Below are positions 22,144 to 30,865 of a stretch of 37,781 nt of DNA, one piece after another. The notes under the pieces are model-generated. The model saw only the letters and a program-made list of their open reading frames with translations, made no database searches and had not been told where the DNA came from. The translations under genes and the position numbers were made by a program. Source of the stretch: Xylogone sp. PMI_703 (lineage: Eukaryota > Ascomycota > Leotiomycetes); the NCBI GenBank assembly GCA_021399445.1, contig JAJTUQ010000024.1, positions 1-37,781 of the forward strand, read 5' to 3'. The first letter of the stretch is position 1; the number at the start of each line of letters is the position of its first letter.

Positions 22144-22524
22144 GAGTTGAAGAGTAAGATGCCGTAGGTGGGAATACAATAGGAGAAAGTAAATGTTGTG
22201 ATTGGAAGGAGATATGAGGCGCAACGTCTGTCAGAAAAATTTCATGTACTGTAGTATACCCGGTATCTGTGTCATGCAGTTTTAGTAAAATCTTATATAT
22301 ACCCTCTACAAGCTGCGCTTGCTTCTCGCTACGCTCGAAGGAGGGGAAGCTTCGCACCCCTTAGGGTCACGTGCTAATACTCTGAATTGAATACAATGCT
22401 CTATCCGTATATATATATTTGGGCTACTGACCTCCGGCCAGTAGCCTCCTATTGCTCTGAATATTGATTATAGCTCTGGCCATTGGCTACGGCTCTGTAT
22501 GGCCTGTACGGTCTGTATTGATAT
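22144..22524. other. intergenic with small hairpin
   Basis: No gene is seen. A hairpin GGCTACTG (22,422-22,429) / CAGTAGCC (22,439-22,446) lies at the 3' side of the minus-strand CxxC gene. Confidence 0.35.
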
Positions 22525-22915
22525 TTAACTTGATATATCTCTATTCAAATAGTCGTCTACAGTTAAAGGCTTAAACCAAGGTTTCCGGAGAGGTATAAGC
22601 TCCCTTTCCCCGGCTACCGCAACCCAATTATCTAAATGCATTTCAGCCTGCTCTCTGGTGGCCTGTATGGTCTTTTGCCTCCTACGGTGGTTGGCCTTCG
22701 TATTGCGCTTCCTACAGGCCATACAGGTCAACCGGCCATTAAATTGAGTTGTTGGCTTGAACCGCTTACAGCCAGAGCAATGTTGGACGTCCTCCTGGCC
22801 TGTAAACTCCCCTGTATGCTCCTGTATATGCTCCCCCGTATGCTCCCCCGTATACTCTCCTGTATGCTCCCCAGGCTCTCCCATAGGCTCAGGCTCTGCT
22901 ACAGGCTCTACTCTA
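22525..22915 (-). CDS. hypothetical protein with HTGE repeats and a CxxC/CxxC motif, probably partial
   Basis: From ATG at 22,884 the minus strand encodes 119 aa. An N-terminal run of 4-residue repeats (GEHTGEYTGEHTGEH...) is followed by HCSGCKRFKP...LTCMACRKRN, a CxxC-x(n)-CxxC zinc-ribbon-like motif, then a basic stretch (KANHRRRQKTIQATREQAE) and a short C-terminus with LTVDDYLNRD. The same frame continues upstream of the ATG to about 22,925 with more Glu/Pro repeats (RVEPRVEPVAEPEP), preceded by an AG acceptor-like site. The true start may therefore be in an upstream exon I cannot identify. Its function is unknown; the layout suggests nucleic-acid binding. The family looks repetitive in fungi, which is my recollection rather than evidence here. 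Confidence 0.5.
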
Positions 22916-22927
22916 GGCTCTACTCTA
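22797..22927 (-). repeat. 12-bp-unit tandem repeat within the CxxC protein gene
   Basis: On the plus strand, variants of CTCCCCCGTATG repeat about six times, followed by AGGCTCT-based units. In frame on the minus strand they encode the HTGE and EP repeats; units of 12 or 15 bases keep the frame. Confidence 0.65.
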
Positions 22928-23365
22928 GTTATAATATTAGATGTTAAAAAACTGAGAGAGCCGTAGGCAATTTAAAACCTCAGGCGGCGGTCGGGGTCGG
23001 CTTCTGCCGCTGCGCTCGCCAGATTAGGAGCGTCAAAATTACGCACTTGTCAAGTTGTATATTATTGCCTGCTTTTCTGATGCCCCCAGGCGCATAATGT
23101 CGTTCGCATTTGTTACATGCGAACCTTACTTATGCACTGAAGTTTCTGGGGCACCGTCCTTGGCTCGTCATGCCCCCGGGGGCATATGGCATCTAAAAAA
23201 CATCGTTATTGGCATCCGCACGCACATATGGTCATCTACGAAGGCACAGACGGTATTATTGCCCCCGGGAGCATGATTTTGGTCTATAACTTGAGGGCTA
23301 AGGTCCCGTAAACTACTTATAACCTGAAGAAGGTTCAACAATATACCCACATTCTCCGATGCTTT
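22928..23365. other. gene-free stretch with three GC palindromes
   Basis: No gene is supported. It contains three ~16-bp palindromes ATGCCCCC-GGGGGCAT or near variants at 23,080-23,095, 23,170-23,185 and 23,259-23,274, 90 and 89 bp apart. Confidence 0.5.
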
Positions 23366-24830
23366 CTGCCGGTGGTTTTTGCCGACATTCTGCGTTCATA
23401 CGCAAGGCTCGTCGAAGTAGCTATCGACGAGATACATAGGCGATACACCGCGCGAGGTTCGAACCTTGGGCATCGGCCTGGCGGAGGCTGTCGCGGCCCT
23501 CGGTCGATTAGGACAGTGTTGCTTCAGTGGTGCCTCCAAAGCATTGATGCCGTCGGTTCCTGAGACCATTGGAAACTATGGAGAGCATCCAAAAAGGCGC
23601 TTGGCCATATCTCTCCCCGCGTATGCTAGATTTACGAGAGCTAGACGGCGGGACCAATGTGACGAGTTGACCCCCGGGCGACGATAATCGGCCCATCTTC
23701 ATGCACATGGCCGCCATCGCCTTCCACTATGGTCCCGAAGTCGCTGCCAGTCAACGCAGCTGGCTATGGTTCAAGGGCTTGGGAGCTCAGTCGATCCGCG
23801 GTCCAGCCGGAGCCATGCGCTTTCTGGACGACGTGTGGATTCCGCAGATGACCGATTTTGTCAGCCGTCAAGCCCTGCGCCTGATAGGTCAGCAAGATGC
23901 TGACAGAAGGGAGCTCCTCGAAAATCAAGATCAGCAACAACGGATGGTGGAGGCATGGCTGAAGATTAAGAACCGTTTTACCTGGAGGTACGTTTAGTCA
24001 TGCTTCGGTGGACAAAGGGGGGCAAGCTGACCTGATCGACTAGCAATTACCATCCAATCTATCAGCTAGCAGCCAGCCAGAGCACTGGCGGAGTCACCTC
24101 CAAGACGAGGCGCGAGTTTGCCCGCGAGCTGTCCCAGAGCTGCACCAGCAAAAGCTCACATGCGTTTCAACCATATTGTAGCCAACATGCCACCTGGTTC
24201 TCCATCCTTCGAGCTGCGTTCCAGCACACTGATGCTTGTGATGTCACCAAAGACCAGTGGGTTGGCGCCATGGCCACCACGATGCTCTCCAACGAGATCG
24301 AGTGCCTTCCGGCTCCCGCCAGGTACGCCTGACCTCGAAGAGAGTAATTCGTCTGTAGGGTCGGCATCAGGAAATCTGACTTTGTCGGCTCCCCTAAACA
24401 GCATCAAGAGGCGACAATGGAAGCAGCAATGGGAGAAGATCAGTTGATTCAGCGACGCCGCATTGATTTTAGCTGTGAGGCCCCATTCAAAACGGTGCCT
24501 CCACTGATAAAACGCGGCTTTGAGAGACTGGGTAAGATATCTTCAAGGACCTCAAGGATTACGGCGTCCTCCAACACTATAAGCTCCCAGAGATAATCCT
24601 GCAGGAGAGTCTAGAGCATCCAATCTGTTACGTGATGCTGATAATGGCGTTGACGTTGGCTTCATCGTTAGAAACACCTGCGGTACAGTCTGGCACCACG
24701 GGCTTCAGTGTGGGAAGCGCCGGGAACCACCTATCTTTGCAGCCACTCTGGTCACGAGGATGCAATGGTTCTTTCAGCGGGATAGGTTTCCCTGGGATGG
24801 GGGCAGGGACTGGTGCTTAAATTCTCTCTG
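23366..24830 (+). pseudogene. conserved fungal protein of unknown function, decayed
   Basis: Blocks of protein-like sequence follow each other on the plus strand in changing frames. They are LAEAVAALGRLGQCCFSGA (~23,470), MESIQKGAWPYLSPRMLDLR (~23,580), a TGA, then MHMAAIAFHYGPEVAASQRS and IRGPAGAMRFLDDVWIPQMT to KNRFTW (23,701-23,987). A canonical intron (23,988-24,043, GTACGT...GACTAG) joins to NYHPIYQLAASQSTGGVTSK, then DQWVGAMATTMLSNEIECLP. A second intron probably lies near 24,323-24,401, then IDFSCEAPFKTVPPLIKRGF, FKDLKDYGVLQHYKLPEIIL and VTRMQWFFQRDRFPWDGGRD. Frames do not connect without indels, so it is a pseudogene. I recognise the general pattern as a conserved fungal protein but know no function. 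Confidence 0.5.
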
Positions 24831-25144
24831 AGAGGAGAAAACAATTTTAAGAGTCACGAATGGATAACCTTAGGTAAAGTAGCATACTCAACAATATAAT
24901 AATACTTAAACCAATCAATCGCCGGCCGTTCAGGAATGGCCTACGACTAAGCGCTGTGCCGTTGTACAACCTCCCCAAAACTCTCATGCAGATACGAGAG
25001 TGCTAGTGTGACCCCCATAACCTTGAAAATCAGCATACCCGCTAGAGGTTGGTTTCTTTGGTAGGAGTACAATAGCAGAGAATAGATCGGGCCTAGAAGT
25101 CCAGATCTCGCCAATCTGAGCAATCCACCGAGATGTAGAAAGGA
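24831..25144. other. intergenic
   Basis: 3' flank of the minus-strand F-box gene; AT-rich and no gene seen. Confidence 0.4.
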
Positions 25145-25711
25145 TCACACTGTTCCTGATTTTTTGTGAGTGCGGTCCCAGCAAACAGTGCATCTCCTCT
25201 CAGCTACCTGAGCTTCGCTGCAATACCGAGTAACCTCAAGTTTTCCACACCCACGGCACACGAACTCATACCACGCAGACCACCCTCCAAACTGAAGATA
25301 TGTTCCTGCCTGGTATCTCCCATGCTTGATCCCGCACTGTATACAAAAGCGCTTAGACCTCTCCCTTACAGTGCCCTGGCCAAGTTTTCCTCGTTTGCCT
25401 TTCATCATGGCATTGGCAAATCTGTCGGCTGAGCAGATTTTCAGACAGAGATAACACGCAAAGAAGTCGCGCTGGCCGACTGATTGCTTGCGTTCGGGCG
25501 GCATGAATCTTGCTCCATTGTATTCCCGCCATTGCTCTATCTCAAGGAGATCTGCCATGTTGTAACCTTTGGTTGGCCGATTAGGGCGGTTGGTTTTAGC
25601 AAAGAGTTCACGGCAAGAAAGCTGCAGAGCGAGTCGCGAGCCATAGCTCATATAGTTTGATATTTCGTGTATTAATTCGGCGGGCAAGTCGGGCAATGCC
25701 ACTGCTGTCAT
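25145..25711 (-). CDS. F-box protein with cysteine-rich C-terminal region
   Basis: Minus-strand frame of 188 aa from the ATG at 25,711 (MTAVALPDLPAELIHEIS). The frame stays open upstream to 25,948, but this ATG places the F-box at the N-terminus as usual. LPDLPAELIHEISNYM...SRLALQLSCRELF is an F-box (residues ~6-45), expected to bind Skp1 in an SCF ubiquitin ligase. The rest has paired cysteines: CYLCLKICSADRF, KGKRGK, RFCIQCGIKHGRY, FVCRGCGKLE and RRCTVCW, as in the many F-box/Cys-rich proteins of Aspergillus-type genomes. These may form a zinc-binding substrate-recognition module. No disabling change is seen, which is unusual for this neighbourhood. The substrate is unknown. Confidence 0.8.
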   Translation of the reverse strand: MTAVALPDLPAELIHEISNYMSYGSRLALQLSCRELFAKTNRPNRPTKGYNMADLLEIEQWREYNGARFMPPERKQSVGQRDFFACYLCLKICSADRFANAMMKGKRGKLGQGTVRERSKRFCIQCGIKHGRYQAGTYLQFGGWSAWYEFVCRGCGKLEVTRYCSEAQVAERRCTVCWDRTHKKSGTV

Positions 25712-26530
25712 GGTTGAAATCCGGGCGAAATCGTGAATGCAATAGAGAGAATACTGAGCAGGCGTAACAGCTATATAGTAGGCAGAAGACGAACTAGCTA
25801 GGCGCCATGTCTCAGACTGCGTATTATGGTGACGTAGTACCTGTGATGCTTTGTTGCGGGGGATCATACCTTTTCCGGGTAACGTCAAGGGAAAAGGACG
25901 TACAGTGGTTGATACATAACGCTGGAGGCATAAACACAAGTGGACCATGGGGAAGCGTAACAGAAGCTATTCCATTTCAAAGTGTCTGCTCCGATTTCAG
26001 AGCGCAATGGCTTTCTCGAATGCCTAGTAAGGTCCGCAGTTGCTCCATTCATGCGGCTGTTCTCCTCAGCATGCTCGGCTCGCTTTTAAGCTTCATCGTG
26101 CAGATGCTTAAGTCCGTACGGCGTCGCTGATTGGCTGTTCTGTAGTTTAGGAGCTTGTATGAAAATGACATCCTCTAGGGCCCTGTCCAGAGGCGTGCGA
26201 CAGCGGCCGTGGAAATGTGCTGGTCTTCCACGCCTGCTGTAAAAATAGGCCAACCTCTCTAACCTCGTTACAGTCGCGTCGTTCCCGTTCCCCCGCTTTA
26301 CCCGTTCATGCCGACTGGTTTATCTGCACTCACGAAGGCTCCCAGCAGTACAGTAGTAAGCACAATCTACGAAATGTACCACAAGGAGATATCTTACAAC
26401 ATCTGCACAGGGATCTTCTCTCCAGGAAATGTTAATGATTAGCAATTGCTGAATAAACAAATAGAGTCTCGAATTCACCTCATTATTGTGGCACAACCCC
26501 GTCAGGCCGGCCCACGAGGTTTATTTGTAA
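25712..26530. other. gene-free stretch
   Basis: 5' flank of the F-box gene and unassigned sequence. Plus-strand open stretches at 25,807-26,130 and 26,217-26,435 show no motif. Confidence 0.35.
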
Positions 26531-26775
26531 GGAAGCCTAGTCGCTGAATCAGAAAATCGGCTAGTTTGCATTTACAATATCTAGTTAGTGCTAGAGTTAA
26601 CAAAATTCTTGGGGCCGAGACCAACTTACAGTAAGCTGTTGGAGGCACGTGACCTCGGTTAGCATCTCAGCCAACCACTGGTTTCCTTCCATAGCTTTGT
26701 AGCCGTAGAGTAGCTCTCCAATAGATCATACATCTACGTCCCCAACATAAGCTCGTAACACTGCAATGGAAATTA
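26531..26775 (-). pseudogene. protein kinase (SRPK-like) C-lobe scrap
   Basis: On the minus strand, VGDVDV-stop-SIGELLYGYKAMEGNQ is followed by WLAEMLTEV and, in a nearby frame, a GP-x-PQEF segment. This resembles the DVW-S-x-G and AEM...GPPPxEF motifs of subdomains IX-X in fungal SRPK-type kinases. A TGA stands where the invariant Trp of DVWS is expected. No ATP-binding lobe or catalytic loop was found nearby. It is a short, heavily eroded fragment. Confidence 0.35.
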
Positions 26776-27150
26776 TGAGCTTTCTTATGAGCTTTCTTAG
26801 TTTCTGTGAATAGTTAACCTTTTACTTATGATAATTAAAAGATATTATATGTAATATAATGTGAACTTACATGTTAAATGCAAATATGTACGTATTGGTC
26901 CTAGCCATTGCTTATTTAACCCTTGATCCTTCTCATTTCCTGGCTTTGATTCTCCTTCTCTTGAACAAGGTAAGTAATAGTTTCTTTAACTGTTAATTAG
27001 TAGATCCTCATAGATATATAGACTCCGTTCCTACCTATTTCGACGTGGCCCCTGAATGCGAGTCCTCCCCTAACTCTCAAACATCCTTGACTCTGAATCT
27101 CCTTCTAAGTCTGAACGCCACTGACCTTGAACATGTTAGGTCTTCAAGCA
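26776..27150. other. AT-rich stretch before the hAT relic
   Basis: No gene is seen. It may contain the eroded 5' end of the hAT element; I could not identify matching terminal inverted repeats. Confidence 0.35.
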
Positions 27151-28219
27151 TATGCCAGATTTAGACACTGAGGCTCCATACTATCACCCTACAACAGGAA
27201 AGCTGGAATGGAGACGTAAATGCTGTCCAAAGAGATACTCTAAATGGTGGCACATCCGTTATGAAGCAACACCTAAAATCAGCTCATGGGTTATCAGAAA
27301 GCTCACCTCGTGGAGACTGCATAATAAAACGCCAGCGGACAATTGAAGAGGCTATTAGGTTTGGAGAAAATTATCCACGAAAGAGATAGTGTATTACCTT
27401 AGATGATAGTAAGTATTATACCTTACTACTATTCTAGTACTAATTCTACTATAGCAGGATTCCCGGACCTCGGGTAACCATATCCCTATCCTAGGTGTTG
27501 TTGGACACACAATAGTCGGCGGCTAATTACAGGAATATGTCCTTGCTTTTCGACAAATTCAAGGACGCCATACAGGGGAGAATCTAGCTCCTATAGTCCT
27601 GGACATCCTACGGGACCATGGTATAACCAATAAACTAGGGTATATCCAAATGAATAATGCGACAAATAATGATACTCTAATAACCGCTTTAAGTTCAGGT
27701 ACGCACTTCCCTTATAGAACCTTGATTGCCAGTTATAATAGCTGTTTAATACTAATCTTTAAACTAACTAGCACTCCCCTATGATTATAATACTACTGAA
27801 CATCGAATACACTGCCTTGGCCATGTCATTAACCTTGTAGTTCAGGATTTTCTGTGTGTTAAGGATATTGAACTAGCTGAAGGAGCTTCCCTTAATGAGA
27901 TTAATACCAACCAACGCTTTGGAGCCCTTGGGAAGCTCCATATCTAGCTGTTACATTTGCCAGGGATCCTCAAAAACTCCAGCGATTTAATGCTATTGGT
28001 AATGGCCTTACATTGTCAAGCGATAATTCAACCCAGTGGAATTCCTGGCATAAGCTAATCCAACGCGCCATGAAGCTCCAGAGATATATCGAGAGATATT
28101 ACAACTCGTGGGACAAGGACAGTGTAGATTACTTAACTCAGGACGACTGGATAGTGCTAGGTCAGGTATTACACTCTCTAGGATCTCCTCTTAGAGCTCG
28201 ACTAATAGTACTAGTATAA
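27151..28219 (+). pseudogene. hAT-family transposase relic
   Basis: Ordered fragments of a fungal hAT transposase lie on the plus strand. A zinc-finger-like N-terminal piece is at 27,152-27,346. Then come HIPILGVVGHTIVGG, a TAA, LQEYVLAFRQIQGRHTGENL, DHGITNKLGYIQMNNATNND (the hAT DNA-x-xNND-like block), an intron-like interruption, TEHRIHCLGHVINLVVQDFL, FGALGKLHI, a TAG, and after a frameshift LTLSSDNSTQWNSWHKLIQR and LTQDDWIVLG. The C-terminal dimerisation domain is not seen. Multiple stops and shifts make it a dead copy. Confidence 0.75.
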
Positions 28220-29147
28220 TGAGCTACTGTCGGAACACAGGGTCCGATTATGGTAGAATGCAAAGAATTAATTGAATTAACTATCCTATAGTGCGATTAC
28301 AGTACGTACAATTTATAGTGACAATTGCACTAATGGACTACGAATGGAATAGCCTCGCATAGAAGAGTTCTCCTGACTAATCCTATTGAGGCAATAGAGT
28401 TTATGGTCCGTATGCGTAACCACAATTGTTCTGACAAAATTGTACTGTAGCTAGAACATGGGATAGTCAATTCAATTCAATTCGCATCTTTGAGTTCCCA
28501 CACAAATGTGGTATATCGGACCCATGTTCCGACACCTCGTTTCCCCGCCGGTCAAGAAGCAATGCCATGACTTTTTTGCCATGATAATTTTTTGCTGGTG
28601 CCTTCACCACTTCTTCGGTGGTGGTAATCTCGTCTCCCCGCTCAACGAAGGGTATAAATATTATTATCCCCTAGGCCGGCACTGCTCACACTTGGCCAAA
28701 ATGCACCCGCGGTTATGCAAGCTACTACGACGGTTTGTAGTATTTGATTGGAAAATTTGTCGTTAATTTTATAAGCGAAACTTAAAATAGTCCAGCGACC
28801 TTGCATAACTTAACCGGTCCACTAAGTGTTAATCATGAAAATAAAGTGGGTTCGATTTATGCATTTTTGCCAAGAGTGAGCAGTTGGTGCCAGCCAAGGG
28901 GATAAAGCTCACGTTCCAAACCGCGGTGCGGCGCAGGCACAGTGGAAACGAGATTAACTCAGCCTTGACAAAAGAAGAATATTTATCCTTGTCCGCCGTA
29001 TTTCACCCACAATTATCTACTATTTTATAGACAGAGTGACTTCGTAAGCCACAAAATATCCCCTTTTATAGTGTCCCGCCGCCTGTGCGTCTATGCATTT
29101 GTGCGTCGCTGCCGATGCATTGTATGACATGAACCAGCGTTGAAAGA
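28220..29147 (+). promoter_or_regulatory. intergenic region and probable promoter of the HeLo-domain gene
   Basis: ~930 bases without a gene between the hAT relic and the ATG at 29,148. TATAAATA occurs at about 28,653 and a small CACCAC...GGTGGTG hairpin near 28,606. Short CG-rich blocks near 28,900-28,960 could hold regulator sites. Nothing here proves a transcription start. Confidence 0.35.
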
Positions 29148-30710
29148 ATGTCCGGCCTTGAGGTCATCGGGTCGATTGCCAGCGTCGCCCAGCTCGCAGC
29201 GACTGTCTACTCCATTTCCAAGACCCTCTACGAGGTCGCTGACGCTCTGTCAAATGCTTCTGCCAATATAAAAGATCTCGCGCACGATCTGGAGACTTTC
29301 TCAGAAGAGCTCCAGCTTCTCTCGACGTTGCTCGATGCTAAAAATAACCGGTATTCGGACAGCGTCTACAGACTCACGGCCAAGATCATTGGAGACTGCG
29401 CGACGATATGTGTGAAGATCGACGGCATTCTACGCAAGCTGCGCAGCGGGAGTGTGTGGGCACGGATGAAATGGCTCTATAAGGAGAAGGAGGTCATGAA
29501 GCTGCTTGCGAGGCTGCGGGATCTGAAGCTAAGTCTGATGGGGATTTTGAGTCTGCTGAGCGCCTTAAAAGCAGATCATATGCTAAATGCAATGGGGGTG
29601 TCTAACCCGAGTTTGATTCAGGGAACGAAAGATGAGAAATTGGCGCGGGAAGCTATGGAGGATCTAGAGAAAACGAGAAGGAAATTGACTGGCATCTCTA
29701 TAGGACAGCAATTGGACGATTCGATCTCTAGAACGACTCTGACGCCTCAGGGTTGTTTGAAGTCTAAAGCCTCAGAAATGGCTGTCTTCACCAATTTCCA
29801 GCAGTTCCCTCCGCCTACAACGTATTTTGTCCAGCGAAGAAATCACGCTATACCGACGCCTTCAGTCACTGTTGCTGCAAAAGAAGTTGAGAAGTCAGTC
29901 CCAAATATCTCTATTACAGGCGTCGCTTTACCGGGGAGACTCCCCACCGTGCGCAACTCCGAAGCTATGGAATCAGTTGACTCTTTTCATAGTGCTGTAT
30001 CCCATCAGAGCCACGATCTCGTTGATAACAATGAGGTGCTTGTTCAAAGATGGAGAACAGATACGATAGAATCGGCTATGAAACATTTCAAGATGACACG
30101 ACAGGATGCTGAATCTTGGACTTCATCTATCCTAAGACCGAGTATGGAGAGTCATAAGCTATATCTGGAGGAATCCACGAACCTCAATAATGTCTGTTTG
30201 AATGGTATTAATCCTGAAGGCCCTGCGAGAGATGGAGGTTACATCATGGATGTGGAAGCGGAACCTAAAGCTAACAGTTTTGCTGAACCTTCCCGGATCT
30301 CCCCCAACACTTCAGACCTGCCTATACACGCCGTTTCCAGCGTTGATTCCGATAGTTCCAGTAGTGAACTCGTCCCTCAGCCACAGATGATCTCTCATAC
30401 TGATTATTTTCGCAGTCCACAAGGTGAGCCGCAACTTGTCGCAACTATTACCATTGATCGTCGGAGTTCATCTTGGAGCCAACTTTGGCATCGAGCACTC
30501 GAAAAATTGCAAGGTGAAGATCTTAGAACTTGGCAATGGCATCACAACGCCTGGAACTATGCTTACCGACTCAACTCTTCGGGACTCTCTAACAGCGTTA
30601 CGGACGTAGTAATTGCAGTAGTTGAACAATTATTCATAGATATTGATCAAGTAAAAAGGCAAATGAAGGATGTAAAAGACTATGATACTTTTGGTATAGT
30701 CTCGGATTAA
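29148..30710 (+). CDS. HeLo-like / STAND-type N-terminal domain protein
   Basis: Single open frame of 520 aa starting at ATG 29,148. The N-terminus (MSGLEVIGSIASVAQLAATV, then YSISKTLYEVADAL, IKDLAHDLETFSEELQLLST) and the following helices to about residue 170 match the fungal STAND-protein N-terminal/HeLo-like domain. That domain is found on NLR-like receptors, and HeLo relatives act in membrane targeting during incompatibility and cell death. The middle (about 190-430) is low-complexity and Ser/Pro-rich. The C-terminal ~90 residues (LWHRALEKLQGEDLRTWQWH...) form another helical block. No NACHT/NB-ARC P-loop or repeat domain follows, so this is a domain-only protein rather than a full receptor. 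Its stop lies at the edge of the CT-free domain, and its own sequence uses CT normally. The frame is intact; function is inferred from the family only. Confidence 0.75.
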   Translation: MSGLEVIGSIASVAQLAATVYSISKTLYEVADALSNASANIKDLAHDLETFSEELQLLSTLLDAKNNRYSDSVYRLTAKIIGDCATICVKIDGILRKLRSGSVWARMKWLYKEKEVMKLLARLRDLKLSLMGILSLLSALKADHMLNAMGVSNPSLIQGTKDEKLAREAMEDLEKTRRKLTGISIGQQLDDSISRTTLTPQGCLKSKASEMAVFTNFQQFPPPTTYFVQRRNHAIPTPSVTVAAKEVEKSVPNISITGVALPGRLPTVRNSEAMESVDSFHSAVSHQSHDLVDNNEVLVQRWRTDTIESAMKHFKMTRQDAESWTSSILRPSMESHKLYLEESTNLNNVCLNGINPEGPARDGGYIMDVEAEPKANSFAEPSRISPNTSDLPIHAVSSVDSDSSSSELVPQPQMISHTDYFRSPQGEPQLVATITIDRRSSSWSQLWHRALEKLQGEDLRTWQWHHNAWNYAYRLNSSGLSNSVTDVVIAVVEQLFIDIDQVKRQMKDVKDYDTFGIVSD

Positions 30711-30865
30711 ACGTCGTGTTATGTGCACACACAACAAGTTGTATGTAAACGGGGATTGGTCAGATTAAGGTTTTGAGGCCCGTGCAGCGAGAAGACGTTT
30801 TGTGAACACACAACAAGATTAGGGTTATACAATAATCCACGAAATTTAATGATTTGACATCGAAA
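30711..30865 (+). promoter_or_regulatory. short intergenic strip with direct repeats and a telomere-like octamer
   Basis: Only 155 bases separate the HeLo gene from the helicase ATG, so the helicase promoter must be here or inside the upstream gene. GTGCACACACAACAAG (30,723-30,738) recurs as GTGAACACACAACAAG (30,802-30,817), one mismatch in 16, 79 bp apart. TTAGGGTT, the fungal telomere repeat in the same G-strand orientation as the window end, lies at 30,819-30,826. Confidence 0.5.

Noticed and set aside
23449..23475. GGTTCGAACC, resembling the B box of a tRNA gene
   Set aside because: No A box, acceptor stem or cloverleaf can be formed around it on either strand.
25712..25948. N-terminal extension of the F-box frame to 25,948
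   Set aside because: The extension has no domain or coding bias, and the ATG at 25,711 puts the F-box at its usual N-terminal place.
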